Assembly: GCA_910588215.1 (NCBI GenBank)
Contig: CAJUQJ010000013.1
Span: forward strand, 17,333 to 81,332
DNA: 64,000 bases
From: an uncultured Lachnospiraceae bacterium
GTDB taxonomy: Bacteria > Bacillota > Clostridia > Lachnospirales > Lachnospiraceae
Direction: 5' to 3'
The notes under the pieces are model-generated. The model had not been told where the DNA came from. It searched no databases and worked only from the letters and a program-made list of their open reading frames with translations. Positions 35,619-45,472 of the stretch are shown here, one piece after another; position 1 is the stretch's first letter, and every line of letters starts with the position of its first letter. Made by a program: the position numbers and the translations under genes.

Positions 35619-37040
35619 ATGGCAGAACAAAAACCGATCAAAATTATGGAAACCGTTCTCCGTGATGCACACCAGTCTCTGATCGCAACGAGAATGCCTA
35701 CGGAGATGATGCTTCCCATCGTGGAGAAAATGGATAAAGTCGGCTATCATGCAGTGGAGTGTTGGGGCGGTGCAACTTTCGATGCTTCCCTCCGCTTCCT
35801 GAAGGAAGATCCGTGGGACAGACTGCGGAAGCTGCGTGACGGTTTCAAGAATACGAAATTGCAGATGCTTTTCAGAGGTCAGAATATTCTGGGATACAGA
35901 CCTTATGCAGATGACGTTGTTGACAGCTTTGTTGAGAAGTCTATCGCGAACGGTATCGATATAATCCGTATCTTCGACTGCCTGAACGATCTGCGTAATC
36001 TGCAGGCGGCAGTTAATGCGACCAATAAGATCAAACAGAGGGAAGGCAGAGGTCATGCCCAGGTAGCGCTTTCCTATACATTGGGTGATGCTTATACTAT
36101 GGAATATTGGACCGGCATGGCGAAGAAGATCGAGGAGATGGGTGCTGATTCCATTTGTATCAAAGATATGGCCGGCCTGTTGGTTCCTTATAAGGCTTCC
36201 GAGATGATCGCGGCAATGAAGGCGGCAACGAAGCTGCCGATCCAGCTGCATACACATTATACTTCCGGTGTGGCAAGTATGACCTACTTGAAGGCAGTAG
36301 AAGCCGGTGTGGACGTGATCGACTGTGCGATCTCACCGTTTGCATTGGGAACTTCCCAGCCTGCGACCGAGGTTATGGTGGAAACCTTTAAGGGTACACC
36401 TTACGATACAGGATATGATCAGAATCTGTTGGCGGAGATTGCGGATTACTTCAGACCATACAGAGACGAGTGCCTTGCAAGCGGCCTGCTTAACCCGAAG
36501 GTTATGGGCGTGGATATCAAGACGCTGCTGTATCAGGTACCGGGCGGTATGCTTTCCAATATGGTGAGTCAGCTGAAAGAACAGAATGCAGAAGATAAGT
36601 ATTACGATGTACTCAGAGAGATTCCTGAAGTAAGAAAAGATCTCGGTGAGCCGCCGCTTGTAACACCTTCCTCACAGATCGTTGGTACACAGGCTGTCTT
36701 CAACGTACTGATGGGTGAGAGATACAAGATGGCTACCAAGGAGACCAAGGCGGTTCTTCGTGGTGAGTATGGTCAGACGATCAAGCCGATGAGCCAGGAA
36801 GTTATCGACAAGGTTATTCCGGGTGAGAAGCGGATTACCTGCCGTCCGGCAGATCTGATCGAGAACGAGATGGATAAACTGGAGAGCGAGATGAAGGAAT
36901 GGAAGCAGCAGGACGAAGACGTGCTGTCCTATGCACTGTTCCCGCAGGTGGCTGTTGACTTCTTCAAGTATCGTCAGGCACAGCAGGAGAAGGTTGACAT
37001 GAATGTGGCAGATACGAAGAATGGAGCGTATCCGGTTTAA
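35619..37040 (+). CDS. oadA: Oxaloacetate decarboxylase alpha / transcarboxylase 5S-type carboxyltransferase
   Basis: Cytoplasmic TIM-barrel carboxyltransferase of 473 residues that exchanges carboxyl between oxaloacetate/pyruvate and biotin. The N-terminal ETVLRDAHQSL gives the metal-binding Asp, FRGQNILGY the substrate region, CIKDMAGLL the carbamylated-lysine region, and LHTHYTSG the metal histidines. The protein ends without a biotinyl domain, which matches the separate carrier upstream. ATG 35619 is about 12 bp after GAAAGGA; ATG 35607 is closer to that site but too near. It is the last gene of the cluster. Confidence 0.93.
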   Translation: MAEQKPIKIMETVLRDAHQSLIATRMPTEMMLPIVEKMDKVGYHAVECWGGATFDASLRFLKEDPWDRLRKLRDGFKNTKLQMLFRGQNILGYRPYADDVVDSFVEKSIANGIDIIRIFDCLNDLRNLQAAVNATNKIKQREGRGHAQVALSYTLGDAYTMEYWTGMAKKIEEMGADSICIKDMAGLLVPYKASEMIAAMKAATKLPIQLHTHYTSGVASMTYLKAVEAGVDVIDCAISPFALGTSQPATEVMVETFKGTPYDTGYDQNLLAEIADYFRPYRDECLASGLLNPKVMGVDIKTLLYQVPGGMLSNMVSQLKEQNAEDKYYDVLREIPEVRKDLGEPPLVTPSSQIVGTQAVFNVLMGERYKMATKETKAVLRGEYGQTIKPMSQEVIDKVIPGEKRITCRPADLIENEMDKLESEMKEWKQQDEDVLSYALFPQVAVDFFKYRQAQQEKVDMNVADTKNGAYPV

Positions 37041-37062
37041 TTAAAAGACAGTTTTAATATTC

Positions 37063-37194
37063 ATAATTGCGAACTCAGTTTATGTTGGTTTTACAGGCAG
37101 AAAGGTAAGCAGGTGTAGTAGTGGGATTGTTTTACTGCGCCTGCGTTGCCCGCTGCGATAGCGGAGAATAACAGGAAACAGGGTTCGCAATTAT
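37063..37194. repeat. 132-bp region bounded by perfect 12-bp inverted repeats
   Basis: ATAATTGCGAAC (37063-37074) and GTTCGCAATTAT (37183-37194) are exact reverse complements. Inside lie further pairings, GCAGGTGTAGTA with TTACTGCGCCTGC and CCGCT/AGCGG (37150-37164). The right arm is followed by TTTATATAG. It follows the oadA stop by 22 bp, so it may be a large compound terminator, a structured leader of the next gene or a small non-autonomous element. Confidence 0.65.
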
Positions 37195-37251
37195 TTTATA
37201 TAGATTTATATAAGTTGTACAGCTATTATAAAATGAAGGAGGAGAGGAATA

Positions 37252-40200
37252 GTGTTAAGACGATTATTGACTTTGGCACTGGCAGGTATTCTTGTGCTGG
37301 AATCCCCGGCAACTGCATATGCGGCAGGTCGCAGTGTGAATGCAGTAGTAACAGCCGGTGCGGCTGGTCAGTATGAGACCAGTGCAGCGAGTGAGATAAC
37401 AGAAGGTCTCACAGGCGAGAACGACTCCGAAGAAACCGGGGGGGGGTATAATACTCCTGAACAGACAGATGAGAACACCGACGGCTCTGTAAGCGGAGCA
37501 GAGGGTTCGGAAAATGACCCGGCAGACGGTAGTGAAAATACGGACAATGAGAACAAGCCGGCGGAGGATGCAGGTGATAACAATAATGAAAACGATCCTG
37601 CAGACAATGATGCCGATCCCGGTAGCGGGAATGAAACAGGTGATTCCGAGAATGAAGATGACAAATCGGATGAAACAGGTGATAGCGGAAATGAAGATAC
37701 CCTTCCTGATGAGACAGATGATACGGAAGAGGGAGATGATTCACCGGATCAACCGTCAGACGACGAAGGAGAGCAGGATCCGTCTGACGAAGATGACGGG
37801 GAAAATGAGAACGACGATCCGTCAGATGGCGCCGATGATGGTGCAGACGATTCATCAGATGTGACGGATAATGAGGATGACAACGCCGTGACAGAGGATG
37901 ATGTAGATGAAGAAACTACAGAAACCGTTTCTGCAAATGACTTGTTGGAGGTGGAGCCGGTTGCAGAAGTGGAAGCTAAGTCAGGTGAGGTGACGGAGAT
38001 TTCGTATGAGGCGGCTTCCGGGAACGGAGTGCAGATCACTGCGCCTTATGGACGCGATAACGCGGCCAGATATTCCTTTACAGCACCGGCAGATGGAAGG
38101 TATGTCTTCTATACGGAGGAGAAAGCTTCCAGCTACACTTATTTTCGGGTATACGACGAGGATTTCGATGAGGTTAAGTATAACGGAACTCTTAGCAGCT
38201 ATCAATATTTGAATGTTAAGACTGATTATATGAATCAGGGAGAGCGTTTATATATCGAGACAGATACGAATAATGTTCAGGGAGAGGTTTATACACTGAA
38301 AGTCGCAGGTGAGACATCTCTTACCAAAGCAGAGGACGGAAGATACAATGCATCATTGCCAGGAGGAGATGTTATCAGTATCAATGTTAAAGCAGGATAT
38401 AAGCGTCTTAAATTTGAGGTACAGCAAACGAATGGGAGTGGAAAGTACTACATACAACCATATTATTGCCTTGCGGATCATTCAACGCCTGATGATAGGT
38501 ATTCAAATATTTATGTAGGAAGTTCTGTAAGCAGTTGCATGTCAGAAGTTTTGTCAATGGGGAAGACATATGAGACTGTTTATGCAGTTACACCGAGCGA
38601 TTCCGATAACGGAAAGTTCATAGCGCTGCTTTCCGGTATGGATACGGTGACTACAAGGACATCCGATACTGATAATGTAGTCTTCATACATAGTGCAGCG
38701 TTGGAGGATCAGCGGATTAAACTGGATATTGAGGTTGCATACGCCGATGGTTACTTAAATTTATGGTATTATCCGGAAGGAGATCCTGAATCAAAGTCGA
38801 AAACGAGTGTTTCTGAATGGAGAGAACATACTTTTTCAAATCTCAAAGCAGGAACAAAATATATTTTTGAATTCCGGGATAATTCAGATGATGAATTGCT
38901 GTATACAGCAGAGTATGCGACTACCGGTGATAAGGTGGAGGCATCTACCAGTGAGTCGTCCGCAGTGATCTCGGATGACTTTGCTACGATGACGGTAGAG
39001 ACCAAACTTCAATATAATGGCACAGCGTCTTCTGCATACCTGCAATATAAATTCACGGATTCCATGAATAAAGTGTTTGACCAACGTAAGTCTGTGAACT
39101 TGCAGAATTTTCAGACCGGCGAGACGGTGTCCGTAGAGATTGACTTGATGCAGGCTGGTGTTTTCCTTCGTCCAGGAGAAGAGTATCAGGTAGAGATGTA
39201 CCTGGATTTTTCAAATGATAACGTGACTTCATCACCAGAGGTGATGACAGCCAAGGCGCCGGACAGGGCATCAGTTGATCCGGCAAAGATTACCTTTACT
39301 GTGGAACAGGATGAGACGACAAAAACAAAGGTGAATTATGCAGTGCAGATAACTGATGCAACTTCTGTAAAAGCTGTTGTATTTTACAGACCGTCAGGGA
39401 CACAGAAATATAAATCGATATCTGCTTCTGGCTCTAATGGCAGTGTAAACGGATCTATTAATAGTATGAGCGCAGGAGTAGCCTATGATTTCCTGTTGTA
39501 TGTTGGGGGAGTCACGAAGGAGCAGACCTTAAAGCTGGAAACGGTATCCGGTGTAGCTCTGGCAAGGGTAGAAGATTCTGCAACGGACTATGTCGGTCCA
39601 TACGACGTAGTGCGAACATATCGAATGGAGACGGTAGAGGGGGCAGACCAGCCTGCGGGAAGCTATTATCTGCGGTTACAGTATATGAATGATTCAGGTT
39701 ATTATAACGACATGGGTTCCTCTGTCGAACTGAATGCGGATAATGGGTATCAAGCGACGGTTTCTTCTGCAGAGAGATATTCTACATGGTTGAAGCCGGA
39801 TACTGATTATACGCTGCGCTGGATGCTGGGCAAGTCTTCATCTGTTTATGAGAGTAATGCAGAGTGTTGTATCTATGAAACTATCCACACTGCAACAGCT
39901 AAAGTGATACTGGAGAAAGCAGTCGATCTTTGCAATTATCAGGAATACAAGGTGACGCTGGATGCGGCTGATGTTGTAAACATGAAGGCGAATAGCCGCA
40001 GTATATCTTTATATAGATATTTGAAAGCAGAGAATGATACAAAATATACAGAAGGTAATTCATATTATCTGTCATCCTATAATAATTACAGTGCTGCAAT
40101 AACGCTTGACAATTTAACGGCGGACACGCGTTATGAGCTGGCTTTGCGGGATTACAACGGTGAAATAGAATATGCGAAGACAACCTTTACGACACCGGCA

Positions 40201-43200
40201 GATCAGCGGGCAGTGAAGGTGGCATCCGTTAATCCTTTTATTGTTTATGCATCGATTGAGTATGCGATCAGTGGATTTGGAGAACAGACGAAGGACCATA
40301 TACTGTGTTATTACAGAGAACTGAAAGCAGATAATTCTGATGCATGGATATTGGGTGGTTATAGAAGTGCAGCAGATGTAAATTATCGGAAGTTTGAGCT
40401 GAACAATCTGAAAGAGAATACTGATTATGAATATACGATTGGAATCGGAAATTCATATAATACGGCGTTGTCTAAGCTGAAGCATTCGGTAACGGGCAGT
40501 TTCAAGACCAGAAGTGATGAGAGTGAGATAAAGATTACTTCTGAGAGAGTCATGATGACTTCTGCCAGAATGGATTATATTTTGTACAATACGGAATATG
40601 CAGGTTATGATTATGTCTATGCCTATGTCAGAACAAACCAGAACGGAGAAGTCGGGAAATGGGAACTTAAGAGTAAGAAGCAGACATACAATACATCTGG
40701 CACGATTGAGTTGAATGGGCTGCAGGAGAAGACGTCCTATGAATACAAGATAGGTCTTGGAAAGAGCAGTGTGACGGTCGGAACTCTTAAGAGAACGGTT
40801 GAAGGAACTTTCACGACTTATGCGGATACCCGCAAGCTGGAAATCACCGGCAGCACGCCGAAGGTTCTTTCAGCGAATATCGCCTATACCCTCAGCGGTA
40901 TGGAATACGCAGGGGAAGGGTATCTGATCGGTTATGTTAAGAAGAAGGCGGATGCGGAGACCGCATGGTCCAGGAAACTATCAAAGGCTATCGATAACCA
41001 GGATACAAGCGGGACGGTATCTGTCACGGGATTGGAAGAAAAGACCGAATATGAAGTTATTATGGGCTTCGGAGATACCAGTTCCGCTGGCAAGGATGAA
41101 TTAAAGCATCCGCAGACCGTAACCTTTACTACATTGGAGGATCAACGCAAAGTATCGAATCCGAAAGCCTCGGTAAAGGGGACGAACGCAACTTTAAGTG
41201 TGCAGTTTGAAGGAAATATAGAACGTTCACCGTCATATGTGCATTTCTATTACAGGAAAAAGGGCACAACAGAGTATGAGAAGGTTGAACGTGTTGTCAA
41301 TGCAACCAACGTACAGGCAAAGGAGTGCAGTGTAACAGTCTCAGGCCTGACAAAGGGCACCACATACGAGTTTGCGGCAGTGCTGTCCGAGAATCAAAGT
41401 ATATGTGATAAACCGGATGAAGTGACGAAACCGGAATACAAGACAGAGATCGGCGAGTTTGAGATTGAGGCATCAAGCACTGCGGTTGTCAAACCGACTT
41501 CCGTCACGCTTTCACAGACGAAGCTTTTCCTGAATGCGAATGTAGCTTACAGCGGTATCAGAGGATATGGCTACGAGACTTTGAAGGCTACGGTGAGTCC
41601 TGCCAAAGCGTCTGCAGGCTTCAAGTGGGTGAGCAGTGATGAGAATATCGTAACCGTATCGGGCGGCAGGGTGACAGCTGTGTCTCCGGGTACAGCGACA
41701 GTTACAGTAACGTCAAGCTATAATGAAGCAGTTTCAGCTGTCTGCGATGTGGTGGTAGGGAATTACCAGATTGCGAAAAAGGACAAAACAGGTATGGAAT
41801 TGCTGGATGATCCGACAATACATGTTGTCAAAGGCGGAGAGTACAGTGGTTATACCGTATGTAAGATTGAGAATGGAAATTCGACAGAGGTAAGTTTCAA
41901 AGTTTCATCCGACAATGAAGTGATAGCTTCCTGGAATGAAGGCGAAGGTAAGATCAAAGCCAATAGTACCGGAAGTACAAAGCTGGTATTTGAGACAGAA
42001 GATCAGGTGAGACTGTATCTGCAGGTTACGGCCGAATCGGCGCCCGGTAAAGGATTTGCCGTGACAGGATTTACGGCTGCCAGCGGTTATGAAGCGTATG
42101 CAGCAGTGCAGAACGGGGAGAAGGAATACACATTAGCCTATACAGACGGTATCAGTTACAGTACAGAGGGAGAGATCGTACCGCAGAATCCGTCATTCTG
42201 GAAAGATGATTTTAACTGGACGATCGATAAGCCAGACATCGCGACGGTAGATAAAAGGGGTAATATCACGCCGTTGAAAGCCGGAGATGCGGTGCTTAGT
42301 GTGACACCGAAGGAAGCCGGGGATGCACCTTATATGAAGGATACTTGTCAGGTGACACTGCATATTAAGTCGCTGGCTTCGGAGAGTTTGGAGAATGCGA
42401 CGCCTGTTTATGCGCTGGCGGATATCAGCAGTAAGATTGGTGACGTGAAGTTCCCGAATGAAGAGGCATGGAAAGGCTGGCAGTGGAAAGAGCCGGATAC
42501 GCCGCTTGTGATCAATGGTGTGAATAAGGAGTATTATCCGTTTGAGGCCGTCTACACGGGAAGCGACCATTATCCGGAAGAAGCGCCGGTCAATGTATAC
42601 ATTGCCAAAGTGACCGGGCTGTCAGTATATGAGGAGGCAGAGGTTGGACATAATCAGGTCGTAGAGGTGGGTAGTGTGGATGCGGAAAAGAACCCGACTG
42701 CAGAATCCGATTCGATCACGTTGACTGCAGAATCTCTGTACTACGGATCTCTGAATTGCAATGAGGAGACTAACTACTTCTATGATGTAGATGTAGAAGC
42801 GCCGGCGAATGTTGTGGTGAAGAAACATGAGTTTACGACAGATACCGGCAGACTTCTTCGGACATTCAGTATTACGGCGACAAAAGCCGGCAATTATACT
42901 TTAACGCCTGTCATTAAGGTAAAGGATAAGAGCAACAGCAATGAAAAAATTCTTGCGAAGACAACTTATAAGATAAAGGCAGTGGAAGACGATCAGGCTT
43001 ATATCAGGCTTACACTGGAAGAACCTGTCAAGGATGGCATACTGTTAGATGGTGACAGACTGATCGTGGATCATGACAAGAAGACTGATGTGGAAAGCTT
43101 CAAAGTTAAGGCTGAGCTGCTTGACAGAAATCTGGCGAATGCAGAGAAGTTTGATATGACGAAACTTGTCTGGAGCGTGTCAGATAAGAAGGTTGCAACA

Positions 43201-45387
43201 GTAACGGCATCATCCGACACTCATTCTGCGGAAGTGAAGATCGTCGGTGAGGGCCACACGATCCTGACCGCTAAGGTAAAGGATGCCGCAGGTCGCAAGG
43301 CGGAATTGAAGGTAGAGATCCAGAATCATGCACCACGTGTGGACAGAGTCAGTGCCAAGGTGAATCTGGCGTATGATTATGATTCGTATAAGGGACTTTA
43401 TCTTGCTTCACAGACATCAGGCGCTGTCGAGATAGTTCCCGTATATGGAGAAGGAATCCAGAATGTCAGTCTTTATACGGATGCGGATGCGACAAAGCTA
43501 TACACGGGGCTGAGAGCGGTCAGAGGAAATGCGCAGCACAGTTGGGTCATCTGTCCGACAGCGGAGACGAAGACCGGTGCGGGAAACTATTATCTGGGGG
43601 TTAAGACAAACTTCAGGGATGCGCTTTATGTTTACCCGTTAAAGGTAACGGTAGTCGATCAGCAGGCGACAGTAACGGCCAAGTCTGTAAGACCGTCGAA
43701 TCTGTTTTACCGTTCGGATCCTGGTTCGTTAGACATTGCGGTCAAGGGAAATTATTATGGTATCGACAGTGTGACATGGACAGACAACAGCAGTGGTGAT
43801 AACAATGGTTATACCAGTGCAGGCGCAACATATTACGCCTATGATTATACGAAGCGGACGAAGAATGCAACGCGGTATTACTTTATGCAGGAGGATATTC
43901 AGCTTACAGCAAATAAGAAACTTGTGGATGCGGGGATCGTAAGCGGAAAAGTCGAGGTGCAGCTTGGCGGTTATAAGCAACCGAACATTGTGAGCACTTC
44001 ATTAAAGTGGAATTATAAGAAACCGACTGTTACTACGATCAATTCTTCGTATACTTTGGTTCCGGCAGTGCCCGGTAAGAAGACCGGATATTTTTATCTG
44101 TATAATAAGACAGATGGAAGATATTTGAATTACAGTCCGAACAGTTATTCCGGTTCTGATCCGAAATACCGTTATAATGAGCTGGTATGCAGCAGTGATG
44201 ATGTAAGGTTTGATTCAAGCGAATCCTTGTCATATACATATACTGGCAGCAAGACAAGCGGAAGTGAGAAATTTACCGTGACGATCAGCGGGGATGACTG
44301 GAGAGAGTCCCTGAATGCCACGCATACGATCAAACTTGCAGCACCTGTACCGTATCTGACTTCCACGAAACTGACGATGAATACGAATCGTATAGGAAGT
44401 ATGGTGACCGATGTCAAATTGAAGGGTACCACTGGATATCTTTACTGTACAGATATCATTATCCAGGGTAAGGATGCGCAAGCGCAGAAGCTGTTAGATG
44501 AAGATCTGCTGGAGATCAGACAGTATGTCGGCGATGCTTCGCGGATCGTGATAACAGAAAACAGGGCGAGCACGATGAAGCAGTCAGCGATCGCGAACGG
44601 TACCTATAATTATATCGTGATCCCATGTTATGAGGATGCTGACGGCAACCGGATCCAATCCAAGAAGTTGAGCTTGAAGATCACGGTGACGGATAAGGAG
44701 ATCACCGCGAAGACTAAGGCTTCGAGGAGTCTTGATCTGACGAAAAAGATTGATGATTACAGCATAAACGGTAATTATATACGTCTGGATACGACATTTA
44801 AAAATATTGGGAATTATTTTGAGGTGATAGACAGTGAACTGGTCGGGGAGTACAGCGAGTACTTTAATCTATATTATAATGCACGATACAATGATCAGAG
44901 ATTGACGATCGCCAATGAGAGTGAGTTAAAGGCCGGACAGAAGTACAAACTGGCAATCAGATTTACGCTGAAAATGAGAGAGGGTGATATCTTTGTCGTA
45001 ACAGGAGCGCCATTCACGGTAAAACCGAAGCAGACATCGGCGAAGATCATGGTATCCAACAATAATCAGACGTTGTATGCGGCTGCGGATGCGGTAAGCA
45101 GGAATTATCTGCTGAGAACAGCCAATACGGAGTATAAAATTCTCAGAGTAGAAGGCAGCCTGGACTGCAATAAGGATGGCAGACCGGATATAACGGTTGC
45201 CTCCAACAGTTCTAATAATAGCTCCAGTATATCAGCTACGGTGCAGATCACAGACCGGGATGGTGTACTGACAGTCACAGGAGCAAAGGGTAAGACTTAC
45301 ACGATTCCTGTCACGGTGCAGCTGAAAGGCAGAGACGGAATTACAAAGGATGTCAAGACAAGTATCAAAGTAACAGTAAAGCGTTAA
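37252..45387 (+). CDS. Giant secreted repeat protein (adhesin-like), 2,711 residues, with G9 tract
   Basis: Secreted protein. A signal peptide spans about residues 1-25 (LLTLALAGILVLESPATAYAA). An acidic Asp/Glu/Asn/Ser-rich stretch fills about 45-225, followed by a PPC-like beta domain (about 240-345). Between about 560 and 1410 are fibronectin-III-like repeats with recurring 'L.e.T.Yey.igfg' and 'FtT..D.R' patterns. Big-2/Ig-like domains occur near 1410-1500 (VTLSQTKLFLN ... FKWVSSDENIVTVSGGRVTAVSPGTATVTV), 1645-1690 and 1970-2025; further beta-rich repeats run to the C-terminus. No LPXTG, SLH or choline-binding anchor is visible. The GTG start has AGGAGGAGAGG upstream. A run of nine G at 37438-37446 encodes Gly63-65 and could act as a frameshift switch. 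Function in surface attachment is inferred from architecture only. Confidence 0.88.
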   Translation: MLRRLLTLALAGILVLESPATAYAAGRSVNAVVTAGAAGQYETSAASEITEGLTGENDSEETGGGYNTPEQTDENTDGSVSGAEGSENDPADGSENTDNENKPAEDAGDNNNENDPADNDADPGSGNETGDSENEDDKSDETGDSGNEDTLPDETDDTEEGDDSPDQPSDDEGEQDPSDEDDGENENDDPSDGADDGADDSSDVTDNEDDNAVTEDDVDEETTETVSANDLLEVEPVAEVEAKSGEVTEISYEAASGNGVQITAPYGRDNAARYSFTAPADGRYVFYTEEKASSYTYFRVYDEDFDEVKYNGTLSSYQYLNVKTDYMNQGERLYIETDTNNVQGEVYTLKVAGETSLTKAEDGRYNASLPGGDVISINVKAGYKRLKFEVQQTNGSGKYYIQPYYCLADHSTPDDRYSNIYVGSSVSSCMSEVLSMGKTYETVYAVTPSDSDNGKFIALLSGMDTVTTRTSDTDNVVFIHSAALEDQRIKLDIEVAYADGYLNLWYYPEGDPESKSKTSVSEWREHTFSNLKAGTKYIFEFRDNSDDELLYTAEYATTGDKVEASTSESSAVISDDFATMTVETKLQYNGTASSAYLQYKFTDSMNKVFDQRKSVNLQNFQTGETVSVEIDLMQAGVFLRPGEEYQVEMYLDFSNDNVTSSPEVMTAKAPDRASVDPAKITFTVEQDETTKTKVNYAVQITDATSVKAVVFYRPSGTQKYKSISASGSNGSVNGSINSMSAGVAYDFLLYVGGVTKEQTLKLETVSGVALARVEDSATDYVGPYDVVRTYRMETVEGADQPAGSYYLRLQYMNDSGYYNDMGSSVELNADNGYQATVSSAERYSTWLKPDTDYTLRWMLGKSSSVYESNAECCIYETIHTATAKVILEKAVDLCNYQEYKVTLDAADVVNMKANSRSISLYRYLKAENDTKYTEGNSYYLSSYNNYSAAITLDNLTADTRYELALRDYNGEIEYAKTTFTTPADQRAVKVASVNPFIVYASIEYAISGFGEQTKDHILCYYRELKADNSDAWILGGYRSAADVNYRKFELNNLKENTDYEYTIGIGNSYNTALSKLKHSVTGSFKTRSDESEIKITSERVMMTSARMDYILYNTEYAGYDYVYAYVRTNQNGEVGKWELKSKKQTYNTSGTIELNGLQEKTSYEYKIGLGKSSVTVGTLKRTVEGTFTTYADTRKLEITGSTPKVLSANIAYTLSGMEYAGEGYLIGYVKKKADAETAWSRKLSKAIDNQDTSGTVSVTGLEEKTEYEVIMGFGDTSSAGKDELKHPQTVTFTTLEDQRKVSNPKASVKGTNATLSVQFEGNIERSPSYVHFYYRKKGTTEYEKVERVVNATNVQAKECSVTVSGLTKGTTYEFAAVLSENQSICDKPDEVTKPEYKTEIGEFEIEASSTAVVKPTSVTLSQTKLFLNANVAYSGIRGYGYETLKATVSPAKASAGFKWVSSDENIVTVSGGRVTAVSPGTATVTVTSSYNEAVSAVCDVVVGNYQIAKKDKTGMELLDDPTIHVVKGGEYSGYTVCKIENGNSTEVSFKVSSDNEVIASWNEGEGKIKANSTGSTKLVFETEDQVRLYLQVTAESAPGKGFAVTGFTAASGYEAYAAVQNGEKEYTLAYTDGISYSTEGEIVPQNPSFWKDDFNWTIDKPDIATVDKRGNITPLKAGDAVLSVTPKEAGDAPYMKDTCQVTLHIKSLASESLENATPVYALADISSKIGDVKFPNEEAWKGWQWKEPDTPLVINGVNKEYYPFEAVYTGSDHYPEEAPVNVYIAKVTGLSVYEEAEVGHNQVVEVGSVDAEKNPTAESDSITLTAESLYYGSLNCNEETNYFYDVDVEAPANVVVKKHEFTTDTGRLLRTFSITATKAGNYTLTPVIKVKDKSNSNEKILAKTTYKIKAVEDDQAYIRLTLEEPVKDGILLDGDRLIVDHDKKTDVESFKVKAELLDRNLANAEKFDMTKLVWSVSDKKVATVTASSDTHSAEVKIVGEGHTILTAKVKDAAGRKAELKVEIQNHAPRVDRVSAKVNLAYDYDSYKGLYLASQTSGAVEIVPVYGEGIQNVSLYTDADATKLYTGLRAVRGNAQHSWVICPTAETKTGAGNYYLGVKTNFRDALYVYPLKVTVVDQQATVTAKSVRPSNLFYRSDPGSLDIAVKGNYYGIDSVTWTDNSSGDNNGYTSAGATYYAYDYTKRTKNATRYYFMQEDIQLTANKKLVDAGIVSGKVEVQLGGYKQPNIVSTSLKWNYKKPTVTTINSSYTLVPAVPGKKTGYFYLYNKTDGRYLNYSPNSYSGSDPKYRYNELVCSSDDVRFDSSESLSYTYTGSKTSGSEKFTVTISGDDWRESLNATHTIKLAAPVPYLTSTKLTMNTNRIGSMVTDVKLKGTTGYLYCTDIIIQGKDAQAQKLLDEDLLEIRQYVGDASRIVITENRASTMKQSAIANGTYNYIVIPCYEDADGNRIQSKKLSLKITVTDKEITAKTKASRSLDLTKKIDDYSINGNYIRLDTTFKNIGNYFEVIDSELVGEYSEYFNLYYNARYNDQRLTIANESELKAGQKYKLAIRFTLKMREGDIFVVTGAPFTVKPKQTSAKIMVSNNNQTLYAAADAVSRNYLLRTANTEYKILRVEGSLDCNKDGRPDITVASNSSNNSSSISATVQITDRDGVLTVTGAKGKTYTIPVTVQLKGRDGITKDVKTSIKVTVKR
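37438..37446 (+). repeat. Mononucleotide G9 tract inside the giant surface protein gene
   Basis: Nine consecutive G follow ACC and precede TATAAT. In the present length the frame is open (Gly-Gly-Gly-Tyr). Ten G would bring TAA at 37449-37451 into frame; eight G would lead to TAA at 37490-37492. Confidence 0.95.
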
Positions 45388-45442
45388 CAGCAGGGAAGGC
45401 GAAAGCGGACCTGTAGTAAGCGTTGGTTACGAGAAAGAACAG

Positions 45443-45470
45443 CAGGGGCAGGCAATTTTGCTTGCCCCTG
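45443..45470 (+). terminator. Terminator after the giant surface protein gene
   Basis: CAGGGGCA (45443-45450) pairs with TGCCCCTG (45463-45470), extended inward by a G-T and GC/GC pairs. The sequence after it is only moderately T-rich (TGAAATTTATT), so efficiency is uncertain. Confidence 0.65.
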
Positions 45471-45472
45471 TG

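Noticed and set aside
37514..37864. 116-codon open frame inside the acidic region of the giant gene
   Set aside because: It is an out-of-frame reading of Asp/Glu/Asn codons; only relevant as noise within the gene.
37252..45387. Sortase (LPXTG) or S-layer anchoring of the giant protein
   Set aside because: The C-terminus ends in a beta-rich domain (KTSIKVTVKR) with no LPXTG, hydrophobic tail or SLH repeats.
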